64,000 bases of DNA from Agarivorans sp. Alg241-V36 (GTDB lineage: Bacteria; Pseudomonadota; Gammaproteobacteria; Enterobacterales; Celerinatantimonadaceae): positions 230,542 through 294,541 of the forward strand of contig NZ_UNRE01000005.1 in NCBI RefSeq assembly GCF_900537085.1, written 5' to 3'. Of this stretch, positions 47,169 to 56,146 are shown one piece after another. The translations under genes and the position numbers were made by a program. The first letter of the stretch is position 1. Each line of letters begins with the position of its first letter. The notes below the pieces were generated by a model. That model was not told the origin of the DNA, did not search any database, and was given only the letters and a program-made list of their open reading frames with translations.

Positions 47169-47173
47169 GTCGA

Positions 47174-48943
47174 GTGGCAATTTCTATTCGAGAGTTTGAC
47201 GCCGTAGTAATCGGTGCTGGCGGCGCGGGAATGCGTGCTGCTTTACAAATTTCTGAGGAGGGCAAATCTTGCGCTCTGATTTCAAAAGTTTTTCCAACCC
47301 GTTCTCACACTGTATCTGCTCAGGGTGGTATTACGGTTGCGTTAGGTAATTCGCATAAAGATAACTGGCAGTGGCACATGTACGATACCGTTAAAGGGTC
47401 TGACTACATTGGTGACCAAGATGCCATTGAATACATGTGTAATGTAGGTCCAGAAGTTATTATTGAATTGGAAAAGATGGGTTTGCCATTTTCTCGGTTT
47501 GATGATGGCTCTATCTATCAACGCCCATTTGGTGGTCAGTCTAAAGAGTTTGGTGGCGAGCAAGCTGCTCGAACTGCCGCAGCTGCTGACCGTACCGGCC
47601 ACGCCTTGTTACATACGCTTTATCAGCAAAATGTTAAAAAGAAGACCACTATATTCTCTGAGTGGTATGCCTTAGATTTAGTAAAAAATGCCGATGGAGA
47701 CGTTGTAGGTTGTACTGCAATGGATATCGACAGTGGCGAAGTGGTTTACTTTAAAGCTAAAGCAACTGTATTAGCTACCGGTGGCGCAGGGCGTATTTTT
47801 GCTTCAACCACTAACGCTCACATTAATACTGGTGACGGCGTAGGCATGGCTTTGCGTGCTGGCGTACCAATCCAAGATATGGAAATGTGGCAGTTCCACC
47901 CAACTGGTATCGCTGGTGCTGGTGTTCTAGTGACCGAAGGTTGTCGTGGTGAAGGTGGTTACTTATTAAATAAAGATGGCGAACGCTTTATGGAGCGTTA
48001 TGCTCCTAATGCTAAAGATTTAGCTGGCCGTGACGTAGTTGCCCGCTCAATGATGACCGAAATCCGCGAAGGCCGCGGTTGTGAAGGTCCTTGGGGTCCG
48101 CATATTAAACTTAAAATGGATCACTTAGGCGAAGAAGTTCTAGAAAGCCGTTTGCCGGGTATTTGTGAACTATCGCGTACTTTCGCTCACGTTGATCCAG
48201 TTAAAGAGCCAATTCCTGTTATTCCAACCTGTCACTACCAGATGGGTGGCGTGCCTTGTAATGTAAATGGCCAAGCTATTACTCAAAACGAGAAAGGCGA
48301 AGACGAAATCATCAACGGTTTGTTTGCAGTGGGTGAAATCGCTTGTGTATCAGTACACGGCGCTAACCGCTTAGGCGGTAACTCATTGCTTGATTTGGTG
48401 GTATTTGGTCGCGCTGCAGGTAAGTTCCTTGGTGAATATCTAAACGATGACATAAATATGGCTGACGCCACTGACGCAGAGTTAGACGCTGCCATGGCTC
48501 GTTATAATCGTTGGGAAAATTCTACTTCAGACGGCGAAGACCCAGTTCAAATTCGTAAAGACTTACAGCAGTGTATGCAGCTTAACTTCTCGGTGTTCCG
48601 TGAAGGTGAGTCTATGGCGAAAGGTTTGGAAGAGTTACAAGTTATTCGTAAGCGTTTAGCCAATGCTCGTTTGGATGATAAGTCTAAAGACTTTAATACA
48701 CAGCGCGTAGAGTGCTTAGAGCTAGACAATTTGATGGCAACTGCAATTGCAACTGCCCATGCTGCAAACTTCCGCACAGAAAGCCGTGGCGCGCACAGTC
48801 GCTTCGATTATCCAGAGCGTGATGATGCACAATGGCTATGCCACTCTTTGTTTGATCCAGCTAAAGAGACTATGGGACGTCGTGAGGTGAATATGTCACC
48901 AAATCTACGTGAAGCTTTCGAACCTAAAATTCGTACATATTAA
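47174..48943 (+). CDS. sdhA: Succinate dehydrogenase flavoprotein subunit SdhA
   Basis: A 589-residue flavoprotein (E. coli 588). I start at GTG 47174 ([19 protein letters not shown]), 5 bp after sdhD with a GGGGGTAAG ribosome site; the open frame runs back into sdhD. FAD-linked histidine region: [13 protein letters not shown]. Dicarboxylate-site residues: [21 protein letters not shown] and, near residue 398, [16 protein letters not shown]. It oxidises succinate to fumarate. Confidence 0.96.
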   Translation: MAISIREFDAVVIGAGGAGMRAALQISEEGKSCALISKVFPTRSHTVSAQGGITVALGNSHKDNWQWHMYDTVKGSDYIGDQDAIEYMCNVGPEVIIELEKMGLPFSRFDDGSIYQRPFGGQSKEFGGEQAARTAAAADRTGHALLHTLYQQNVKKKTTIFSEWYALDLVKNADGDVVGCTAMDIDSGEVVYFKAKATVLATGGAGRIFASTTNAHINTGDGVGMALRAGVPIQDMEMWQFHPTGIAGAGVLVTEGCRGEGGYLLNKDGERFMERYAPNAKDLAGRDVVARSMMTEIREGRGCEGPWGPHIKLKMDHLGEEVLESRLPGICELSRTFAHVDPVKEPIPVIPTCHYQMGGVPCNVNGQAITQNEKGEDEIINGLFAVGEIACVSVHGANRLGGNSLLDLVVFGRAAGKFLGEYLNDDINMADATDAELDAAMARYNRWENSTSDGEDPVQIRKDLQQCMQLNFSVFREGESMAKGLEELQVIRKRLANARLDDKSKDFNTQRVECLELDNLMATAIATAHAANFRTESRGAHSRFDYPERDDAQWLCHSLFDPAKETMGRREVNMSPNLREAFEPKIRTY

Positions 48944-48953
48944 GGAGGCGGTA

Positions 48954-49667
48954 ATGAACGTTAATTTTTCTTTGTACCGCTATAACCCGGATACAGATAC
49001 TAAGCCAAATATGAAGTCATATCAGCTTGAGGTCCCTGAGGGCTCTGATATGATGGTGCTAGATGCATTGATTTTGCTTAAAGAACAAGACCCTAGCATA
49101 GCTTTTAGACGCTCATGTCGTGAAGGTGTTTGTGGTTCAGACGGCATAAACATGAATGGTAAAAACGGTTTAGCTTGTGTTACGCCACTGTCAGACTTGT
49201 TAGGTAAGGGCGACATTGTGATTCGCCCATTACCGGGCTTGCCGGTAGTGCGTGACCTTGTGGTTGATATGGGCCAGTTTTACGATAATTATGCCCGTAT
49301 TAAGCCGTTCTTAATCAATGATGAACAAATTCCGCCGGCTCGCGAAAACTTGCAGAGCCCAGAGGAGCGTGAAAAGTTAGATGGGATGTACGAGTGTATT
49401 CTATGTGCATGTTGTTCAACTTCTTGTCCTTCTTTCTGGTGGAATCCAGAAAAATTTGTTGGCCCTGCTGGCCTATTGGCAGCATATCGTTGGTTGGCAG
49501 ACAGCCGAGATACGGCCACTGATGAGCGCCTTTCAGAATTAGACGATGCCTTTAGCGTATTCCGCTGTCATGGCATTATGAATTGTGTAAGTGTTTGTCC
49601 TAAAGGATTGAACCCGACAAAAGCTATCGGCCATATTAAGTCGATGCTGATAAAACGGGCTGTTTAG
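48954..49667 (+). CDS. sdhB: Succinate dehydrogenase iron-sulfur subunit SdhB
   Basis: A 237-residue protein (E. coli 238). The [2Fe-2S] cysteines are in SCREGVCGSDGINM (C55, C60) and at C75; the [4Fe-4S] site is CILCACCSTSCPSFW and the [3Fe-4S] site CHGIMNCVSVCPKGLNP. I start at ATG 48954, 8 bp after an AAGGAGG ribosome site and 10 bp after sdhA. It conducts electrons from FAD to quinone. Confidence 0.97.
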   Translation: MNVNFSLYRYNPDTDTKPNMKSYQLEVPEGSDMMVLDALILLKEQDPSIAFRRSCREGVCGSDGINMNGKNGLACVTPLSDLLGKGDIVIRPLPGLPVVRDLVVDMGQFYDNYARIKPFLINDEQIPPARENLQSPEEREKLDGMYECILCACCSTSCPSFWWNPEKFVGPAGLLAAYRWLADSRDTATDERLSELDDAFSVFRCHGIMNCVSVCPKGLNPTKAIGHIKSMLIKRAV

Positions 49668-49700
49668 CAAAAAGTTAATTTTTATAATTAGCTGGTTCTA

Positions 49701-49737
49701 AATAGCCATTTTACTTCGGTAGGATGGCTATTTTTTT
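49701..49737 (+). terminator. Intrinsic terminator between sdhB and sucA
   Basis: AATAGCCAT and ATGGCTATT pair over 9 bp, and an inner TAC-TTCG-GTA makes a stable UUCG tetraloop; seven T follow. It should end or attenuate sdh transcription, so sucA may need its own start. Confidence 0.82.
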
Positions 49738-49791
49738 ATAAAACCCTATAAAGTCATACAGTGACGTAGAAAATAAAGGGATAGCGTTTAA

Positions 49792-52593
49792 ATGCAAAAT
49801 GGCGTAATGAAGGCCTGGCTAGAGTCCTCGCATTTAGCTGGTGCTAATTCGACCTATGTGGAAGACCTCTATGAGGCATATTTAGAAGATCCTTCTTCTG
49901 TATCTGAACAATGGCAGGAAGTGTTCTCTGAACTCCCTGCTGTAGATGGTACATCTGAAGATACCCCTCACGCTCCTATTCGTGATTACTTTCGTCGCCT
50001 AGCGAAAGATACCTCTCGTTTTAGCTCTCCGGTTGAAGACCCTCAACACGGTGCCAAACAAGTTAAAGTATTGCAGTTGATTAATGCTTACCGCTTTCGC
50101 GGACATCAGCATGCCCAACTAGATCCTTTAGGTTTATGGCAACAAGAGCGAGTAGCCGACCTTTCTCCAGAGTTTCATGCTTTAGATAGCGCAGACTTTG
50201 AAGAAACTTTTAACGTAGGTTCATATGCCATTGGTAAAGACACCATGGCGCTTAAAGACTTGCACAAGTCTTTGCTTAAAACCTACTGTGGTTCTATTGG
50301 TGCAGAATATATGCACATTACCGACACTGATGAAAAACGCTGGATTCAAAGTCGTTTAGAGTCAGTTGAAGGGCAGGGTGATTTCACTCAAGAGGATAGG
50401 ATCCGCTTTCTTAAAAGTTTAACCGCAGCGGAAGGTCTAGAAAAATATCTAGGCGCTAAGTTCCCTGGGGCAAAACGTTTCTCACTAGAAGGTGGTGATA
50501 GCCTGCTAGTGATGCTAAAAGAGATTGTGCGCTCGGCCGGTATTCAAGGTACTAAAGAAGTTGTAGTGGGCATGGCTCACCGCGGTCGCTTAAACGTACT
50601 GGTTAATGTGCTAGGTAAAAACCCGTCAGAGTTGTTTGATGAGTTTGCTGGTAAACATGATGATACCTGGGGCACTGGTGACGTTAAGTATCACCAAGGC
50701 TTTAGTTCAGACTTTGCTACCCCTGGTGGCAATGTGCATATGTCTTTGGCTTTTAACCCTTCACACTTAGAAATTGTAAACCCGGTTGTGATGGGGTCAG
50801 TGCGGGCTCGTCAAGATCGCCGTGCCGGTGAAAACTGTTTACCTATTACTATTCACGGTGATTCAGCCATTGCTGGTCAAGGTGTGGTGCAAGAAACCTT
50901 TAATATGTCACAAGCGCGTGGCTTTAAAGTGGGCGGTACAGTGCGAATTGTGGTGAACAACCAAGTTGGTTTCACTACCTCTAATCCGCGCGATACCCGT
51001 TCAACCCAATATTGTACCGATATCGCCAAAATGGTTCAGGCGCCAATTTTCCATGTGAATGGTGATGATCCAGAAGCCGTAGCTTTTGTTAGCCGTATGG
51101 CCTTGGACTACCGCAATACCTTTAAGCGTGACGTAGTGATTGATTTAGTCTGTTACCGTCGCCATGGTCACAACGAAGCTGATGAGCCAAATGCAACTCA
51201 GCCTTTGATGTACCAAAAAATTAAAAAGCACCCAACGCCTCGTAAGTTCTACGCAGACGTGTTGGTAGAGCGCGGACAATTAGACAGTGCTGAGGCTACC
51301 GCTTTAGTTAATGGCTACCGCGATCAACTAGATAACGGCGATTGCGTTGTTGAAGAATGGCGCCCAATGACCGAGCACAGTGTCGATTGGCGGCCGTATT
51401 TAGGTCACGAATGGGACATGGAATATAATTCTTCCTTACCTGTTGAGGCCATTCAAGATCTTGGTGAAAGGCTGACCAAACTGCCAGATGAACATAAGTT
51501 GCACCCTCGAGTTAAGAAAATTAACGATGATCGCCGTTTAATGGCTCTGGGTGAAAAACCACTTGATTGGGGTTTTGCAGAAAACTTAGCTTATGCAAGT
51601 TTGCTTGATGAGAAGCAAAATATTCGTATCACCGGGCAAGACTCCGGCCGTGGTACTTTCTTCCATCGCCATGCGGTATTGCACAATCAAACAGATGCAT
51701 CTACCTATGTTCCGCTTAAGAACCTAGCGGAAGAGCAAGGTCATCTAGCCTTGTTTGATTCAGTATTGTCTGAAGAAGCAGTACTTGCCTTTGAATATGG
51801 TTACACCACTGCCGAGCCTTCTACCTTAGTGATTTGGGAAGCTCAGTTTGGTGACTTTGCTAACGGCGCCCAAGTGGTTATTGACCAATTCTTGTCATCA
51901 GGTGAGCAAAAATGGGGCCGTATGTGTGGCCTAGTTATGCTGCTTCCTCATGGCTATGAAGGTCAAGGTCCAGAGCACTCGTCAGCTAGACTAGAACGCT
52001 ATTTGCAATTGTGTGCCGAGCACAACATGCAAGTATGTGTGCCGTCTACGCCAGCACAGGTTTACCACATGTTGCGTCGTCAACAGGTTCGCCCAATGCG
52101 TCGCCCATTGGTAGTTATGTCGCCTAAGTCTTTGCTTCGCCATCCTTTGGCGGTGTCTAGCTTGGAAGAGCTTGCTGAAGGGCAGTTCCAAAATGCCATT
52201 GGCGAGTTGGATGAGATAGACCCAACGCAAGTTCGCCAAGTGGTGATGTGTTCAGGCAAAGTATATTACGATTTGCTCGAACAACGACGTAAGAATCAAC
52301 AAACTGATGTCGCTATCATCCGTGTTGAGCAGTTATATCCGTTCCCCGACCAAGACGTGAAACAAATTTTTGAACAATATCAACATGTAGAAAGATTTGT
52401 TTGGTGTCAGGAAGAACCGCTTAACCAAGGTGCTTGGTATAGTAGCCAGCATCACTTTAGATCTGTAATCCCTGCCGGTGCAGAGTTACGTTATGCTGGT
52501 CGTCCAGCATCTGCGTCACCTGCGGTTGGGTATATGTCCCTTCACTTAAAACAACAACGCGCCCTAGTTACTGATGCGTTGACAGTTGAATAA
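49792..52593 (+). CDS. sucA: 2-oxoglutarate dehydrogenase E1 component
   Basis: A 933-residue thiamine-diphosphate enzyme, the E. coli length. N-terminal E2-binding region: HLAGANSTYVEDLYEAYLED. ThDP/Mg motif and active-site parts: GMAHRGRLNVLVNVLGK and GHNEADEPNATQP. C-terminal pyrimidine-type domain: SEEAVLAFEYGYT. It decarboxylates 2-oxoglutarate and transfers the succinyl group to the lipoyl arm of SucB, whose gene begins 21 bp downstream. Confidence 0.97.
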   Translation: MQNGVMKAWLESSHLAGANSTYVEDLYEAYLEDPSSVSEQWQEVFSELPAVDGTSEDTPHAPIRDYFRRLAKDTSRFSSPVEDPQHGAKQVKVLQLINAYRFRGHQHAQLDPLGLWQQERVADLSPEFHALDSADFEETFNVGSYAIGKDTMALKDLHKSLLKTYCGSIGAEYMHITDTDEKRWIQSRLESVEGQGDFTQEDRIRFLKSLTAAEGLEKYLGAKFPGAKRFSLEGGDSLLVMLKEIVRSAGIQGTKEVVVGMAHRGRLNVLVNVLGKNPSELFDEFAGKHDDTWGTGDVKYHQGFSSDFATPGGNVHMSLAFNPSHLEIVNPVVMGSVRARQDRRAGENCLPITIHGDSAIAGQGVVQETFNMSQARGFKVGGTVRIVVNNQVGFTTSNPRDTRSTQYCTDIAKMVQAPIFHVNGDDPEAVAFVSRMALDYRNTFKRDVVIDLVCYRRHGHNEADEPNATQPLMYQKIKKHPTPRKFYADVLVERGQLDSAEATALVNGYRDQLDNGDCVVEEWRPMTEHSVDWRPYLGHEWDMEYNSSLPVEAIQDLGERLTKLPDEHKLHPRVKKINDDRRLMALGEKPLDWGFAENLAYASLLDEKQNIRITGQDSGRGTFFHRHAVLHNQTDASTYVPLKNLAEEQGHLALFDSVLSEEAVLAFEYGYTTAEPSTLVIWEAQFGDFANGAQVVIDQFLSSGEQKWGRMCGLVMLLPHGYEGQGPEHSSARLERYLQLCAEHNMQVCVPSTPAQVYHMLRRQQVRPMRRPLVVMSPKSLLRHPLAVSSLEELAEGQFQNAIGELDEIDPTQVRQVVMCSGKVYYDLLEQRRKNQQTDVAIIRVEQLYPFPDQDVKQIFEQYQHVERFVWCQEEPLNQGAWYSSQHHFRSVIPAGAELRYAGRPASASPAVGYMSLHLKQQRALVTDALTVE

Positions 52594-52614
52594 AAAAGAA
52601 TAAAGGAAGCCTTA

Positions 52615-53799
52615 ATGAGCATTGAAATTAAAGTGCCAGACCTACCCGAATCAGTAGCTGATGCATCGATTGCAACATGGCATAAACAACCGGGTGACGC
52701 GGTTGAGCGTGATGAAGTCATTGTAGATATTGAAACCGATAAAGTTGTTTTAGAAGTACCAGCAATGGAAGCGGGTGTTCTAGAAGAAATTATTGAAGCC
52801 GAAGGTGCTACTGTTCTTGGACAGCAGCTTATCGGCCGTATGAAAGCTGGCGCAGTAGCTGGTGAAGAAGTTAGCACCAAAGCAGCTGACGACGCTAGCG
52901 ATAAAGCAGATAGCGGCGACGAGTTGTCACCTTCAGTGCGCCGCTTGGTAGCAGAGAAGGGCATCGATGCGTCTGCCATTAAAGGTTCTGGTCCTAACGG
53001 TCGCATTACCAAAGAAGACGTAGAAGCACACATCGCTAAACCTGCTGCCGCGGCGAAAGAAGCTAAAGCAGAGGCTGCTCCACAAGCGCCATTATCTTCG
53101 CGTAGTGAAAAACGTGTTGCTATGACTCGCTTACGTAAGCGTGTTGCCGAGCGTTTGTTAGAAGCGAAAAACACCACCGCCATGTTAACTACTTTCAACG
53201 AAGTTAACATGAAGCCAATTATGACTTTGCGTAAGCAATATCAAGAAGTGTTTGAGAAGCGTCATGATATCCGTTTAGGCTTTATGTCTTTTTACGTTAA
53301 AGCGGTTGTTGAAGCGTTAAAACGCTTCCCAGAAGTGAACGCTTCAATTGATGGTGACGAAATTGTTTACCACAACTACTTTGATGTGAGCATTGCGGTA
53401 TCAACCCCACGTGGTTTGGTAACGCCAGTATTGCGCGACTGTGATTTGCTAAGTGTTGCAGATATCGAAAAGGGTATTCGCGAACTGGCTATTAAAGGCC
53501 GCGATGGTAAGTTAACCGTTGAAGAGTTAACCGGTGGTAACTTTACCATTACTAATGGTGGTGTATTTGGCTCGCTAATGTCTACGCCAATTATTAACCC
53601 ACCACAAAGTGCCATTTTAGGCATGCACAAAATTCAAGACCGTCCAATGGCTGTAAACGGCCAAGTGGAAATTCTACCAATGATGTACTTAGCATTGTCT
53701 TACGACCATCGCTTGGTAGATGGAAAAGAGTCTGTTGGTTTCTTAGTAACCATTAAAGAGTTACTCGAAGATCCAACACGCTTATTGCTCGACGTGTAA
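52615..53799 (+). CDS. sucB: 2-oxoglutarate dehydrogenase E2 (dihydrolipoyl succinyltransferase)
   Basis: A 394-residue core enzyme. A lipoyl domain is first (lipoylated Lys43 in ETDKVV), then an Ala/Asp/Lys linker, the subunit-binding domain (about 104-140), an Ala-rich linker and the catalytic domain with HRLVDG (H365, D369). It passes succinyl to CoA. The E3 gene (lpd) is not in this cluster, as in E. coli, so E3 is shared and encoded elsewhere. Confidence 0.97.
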   Translation: MSIEIKVPDLPESVADASIATWHKQPGDAVERDEVIVDIETDKVVLEVPAMEAGVLEEIIEAEGATVLGQQLIGRMKAGAVAGEEVSTKAADDASDKADSGDELSPSVRRLVAEKGIDASAIKGSGPNGRITKEDVEAHIAKPAAAAKEAKAEAAPQAPLSSRSEKRVAMTRLRKRVAERLLEAKNTTAMLTTFNEVNMKPIMTLRKQYQEVFEKRHDIRLGFMSFYVKAVVEALKRFPEVNASIDGDEIVYHNYFDVSIAVSTPRGLVTPVLRDCDLLSVADIEKGIRELAIKGRDGKLTVEELTGGNFTITNGGVFGSLMSTPIINPPQSAILGMHKIQDRPMAVNGQVEILPMMYLALSYDHRLVDGKESVGFLVTIKELLEDPTRLLLDV

Positions 53800-53813
53800 T
53801 AAAAGTTTGTATT

Positions 53814-53837
53814 GGGCCTGGTTTTCAGGCCCTTATT
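53814..53837 (+). terminator. Intercistronic hairpin between sucB and sucC
   Basis: GGGCCTG (53814-53820) and CAGGCCC (53826-53832) form a 7-bp stem with loop GTTTT followed by TTATT. The weak U-tract suggests partial termination between the dehydrogenase and the succinyl-CoA synthetase genes. Confidence 0.55.
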
Positions 53838-53891
53838 CGGAAAGGTGTTCAGCACCTCTAATGTATCCCCTAACACTATGGATAGAACATC

Positions 53892-55058
53892 ATGAATTTG
53901 CATGAATATCAGGCCAAGCAATTATTTGCCGACTATGGCTTGCCAGTGCCAGAAGGTTACGCCTGTGATACCCCACAAGAAGCAGCTGAAGCTGCAGGCA
54001 AAATCCCTGGATCTACATGGGTAGTAAAAACTCAAGTTCACGCAGGTGGACGTGGTAAAGCTGGCGGCGTAAAAGTAACGTCTGATAAAGAAGAAATTAA
54101 GGCATTTGCTCAACAATGGTTAGGCAAAAACTTAGTCACTTATCAAACCGATGCTAACGGTCAGCCTGTATCAAAAATTTTGGTAGAAGAAGCCTCAGAT
54201 ATCGCTAACGAGCTTTACTTAGGTGCGGTAGTAGACCGCGCTACTCGTCGCGTTGTATTTATGGCCTCAACTGAAGGCGGCATGGAAATCGAAAAGGTTG
54301 CCGAAGAAACGCCAGAGTTGATTCACCAAATGGCGATTGATCCGCTAGTAGGCCCACAGCCTTACCAAGCACGTGAATTAGCGTTTAAATTGGGCCTTGA
54401 AGGCACTCAAATTCGCCAATTTACTAAAATCTTTGTTGGTCTTGCAGAAATGTTCACCGACCACGATTTAGCACTGCTAGAGATTAACCCTCTGGTAGTG
54501 ACCGGTAGCGGTGATTTGGTATGTTTAGACGGTAAAATTAACATCGACTCAAACGCGATGTACCGTCAGCCTAAACTTCGCGAAATGCACGATCCTTCGC
54601 AAGAAGATGAGCGCGAAGCACATGCAGCACAATGGGAGCTAAACTACGTAGCTCTTGATGGCAGCATTGGTTGTATGGTTAATGGTGCTGGTCTTGCTAT
54701 GGGCACCATGGATATCGTGCAATTGCACGGTGGTTCTCCGGCTAACTTCCTAGATGTTGGCGGCGGCGCAACCAAAGAGCGTGTGACCGAAGCATTTAAA
54801 ATTATTTTGTCAGACGACAAAGTAAAAGCCGTACTAGTAAACATTTTTGGCGGTATTGTTCGTTGTGACTTAATTGCCGACGGTATTATTGGCGCTGTAG
54901 AAGAAGTTGGTGTAAGCGTACCAGTAGTTGTTCGCCTTGAAGGTAACAACGCTGAGTTAGGTACCCAACGTTTGGCTGAGTCAGGCCTTAACATTATTGC
55001 AGCTACCAGCTTAACTGATGCTGCAGAGCAAGTAGTTAAAGCAGCGGAGGCCAAATAA
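53892..55058 (+). CDS. sucC: Succinyl-CoA synthetase beta subunit
   Basis: A 388-residue ATP-grasp subunit, the E. coli length. It starts [20 protein letters not shown]; the nucleotide-binding region is [18 protein letters not shown], and the C-terminal power-helix region has [13 protein letters not shown]. With SucD it makes ATP (or GTP) and succinate from succinyl-CoA. Its stop shares one base with the sucD start. Confidence 0.97.
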   Translation: MNLHEYQAKQLFADYGLPVPEGYACDTPQEAAEAAGKIPGSTWVVKTQVHAGGRGKAGGVKVTSDKEEIKAFAQQWLGKNLVTYQTDANGQPVSKILVEEASDIANELYLGAVVDRATRRVVFMASTEGGMEIEKVAEETPELIHQMAIDPLVGPQPYQARELAFKLGLEGTQIRQFTKIFVGLAEMFTDHDLALLEINPLVVTGSGDLVCLDGKINIDSNAMYRQPKLREMHDPSQEDEREAHAAQWELNYVALDGSIGCMVNGAGLAMGTMDIVQLHGGSPANFLDVGGGATKERVTEAFKIILSDDKVKAVLVNIFGGIVRCDLIADGIIGAVEEVGVSVPVVVRLEGNNAELGTQRLAESGLNIIAATSLTDAAEQVVKAAEAK

Positions 55059-55930
55059 TGAGCATTCTAATCGACAAAAACACTAAAGTGATCTGTCAAG
55101 GCTTCACTGGTGGCCAAGGTACTTTCCACTCAGAGCAAGCTATTGAGTACGGAACACAAATGGTCGGTGGTGTATCTCCTGGTAAAGGCGGTCAAACTCA
55201 CTTAGGTCTTCCTGTATTCAACACAGTAAGCGAAGCGGTACAAGCAACTGGCGCAGACGCTACAGTAATTTATGTACCAGCTCCTTTCTGTAAAGACGCT
55301 ATTTTAGAAGCTATCTCTGCGGGCATTAAAATCATTATCACTATTACCGAAGGCATTCCAACTTTGGACATGCTAGACGTTAAAGTGAAATTAGATGAAG
55401 CTGGCGCACGTATGATTGGCCCTAACTGCCCAGGTGTGATTACCCCAGATGAATGTAAGATTGGTATTATGCCAGGCCACATTCACAAAGCCGGTAAAGT
55501 TGGTATTGTTTCTCGCTCAGGTACACTTACTTATGAAGCCGTTAAGCAAACCACCGACGAAGGTTTTGGCCAATCTACCTGTGTAGGTATTGGTGGAGAC
55601 CCAATCCCTGGTTCTAACTTCATCGACATTTTGGAAATGTTCCAAAACGACCCTAAAACCGAAGCAATCGTAATGATTGGTGAAATCGGTGGTAGTGCAG
55701 AAGAAGAAGCAGCAGCTTACATTAAAGAAAATGTAACCAAGCCTGTGGTTTCTTACATTGCAGGTGTTACCGCTCCTCCGGGTAAGCGTATGGGCCACGC
55801 AGGTGCCATTATCGCTGGCGGTAAAGGTACAGCAGCAGATAAGTTTGCAGCTCTTGAAGACGCAGGCGTTAAAACGGTTCGTAGCCTTGCCGATATCGGT
55901 AAAGCATTGCGTGAAGTTACCGGTTGGTAA
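55058..55930 (+). CDS. sucD: Succinyl-CoA synthetase alpha subunit
   Basis: A 290-residue protein (E. coli 289). CoA-binding Rossmann region: [19 protein letters not shown]. Phosphohistidine region: [17 protein letters not shown], with the histidine phosphorylated in catalysis. Conserved [10 protein letters not shown]. It ends the sdh-suc cluster and is followed by an intrinsic terminator. Confidence 0.97.
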   Translation: MSILIDKNTKVICQGFTGGQGTFHSEQAIEYGTQMVGGVSPGKGGQTHLGLPVFNTVSEAVQATGADATVIYVPAPFCKDAILEAISAGIKIIITITEGIPTLDMLDVKVKLDEAGARMIGPNCPGVITPDECKIGIMPGHIHKAGKVGIVSRSGTLTYEAVKQTTDEGFGQSTCVGIGGDPIPGSNFIDILEMFQNDPKTEAIVMIGEIGGSAEEEAAAYIKENVTKPVVSYIAGVTAPPGKRMGHAGAIIAGGKGTAADKFAALEDAGVKTVRSLADIGKALREVTGW

Positions 55931-55948
55931 TTTTTAACTCAATGCAAT

Positions 55949-55972
55949 AAGGCGCCTTAGGGCGCCTTTTTT
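55949..55972 (+). terminator. Intrinsic terminator after sucD
   Basis: AAGGCGCC and GGCGCCTT form an 8-bp GC-rich stem with a TTAG loop and a T-run, 19 bp after the sucD stop. Confidence 0.9.
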
Positions 55973-56146
55973 AATGGCTAAGTTTTGTTAGCTCTTTGGT
56001 GGTATAAGCGCCCAGATTTGTAAGCGACTTACTATTATCACAATAACCATTGTTAAGGGGCTGAATAACTTGCTTTTAGGCGATGAATGAACAAGGATGA
56101 AGGGATAAAAATAAAATAATTACTAGACTAACGACAAGGATGAACT

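Noticed and set aside
47078..47173. N-terminal extension of SdhA into sdhD
   Set aside because: It would add 32 non-family residues and overlap sdhD by 91 bp; the GTG start at 47174 matches SdhA homologues and has a ribosome site.
49701..49737. Hairpin between sdhB and sucA as a riboswitch
   Set aside because: It is a simple stem with a UUCG tetraloop and T-run; no aptamer-like conserved structure is visible, so a terminator is the better call.
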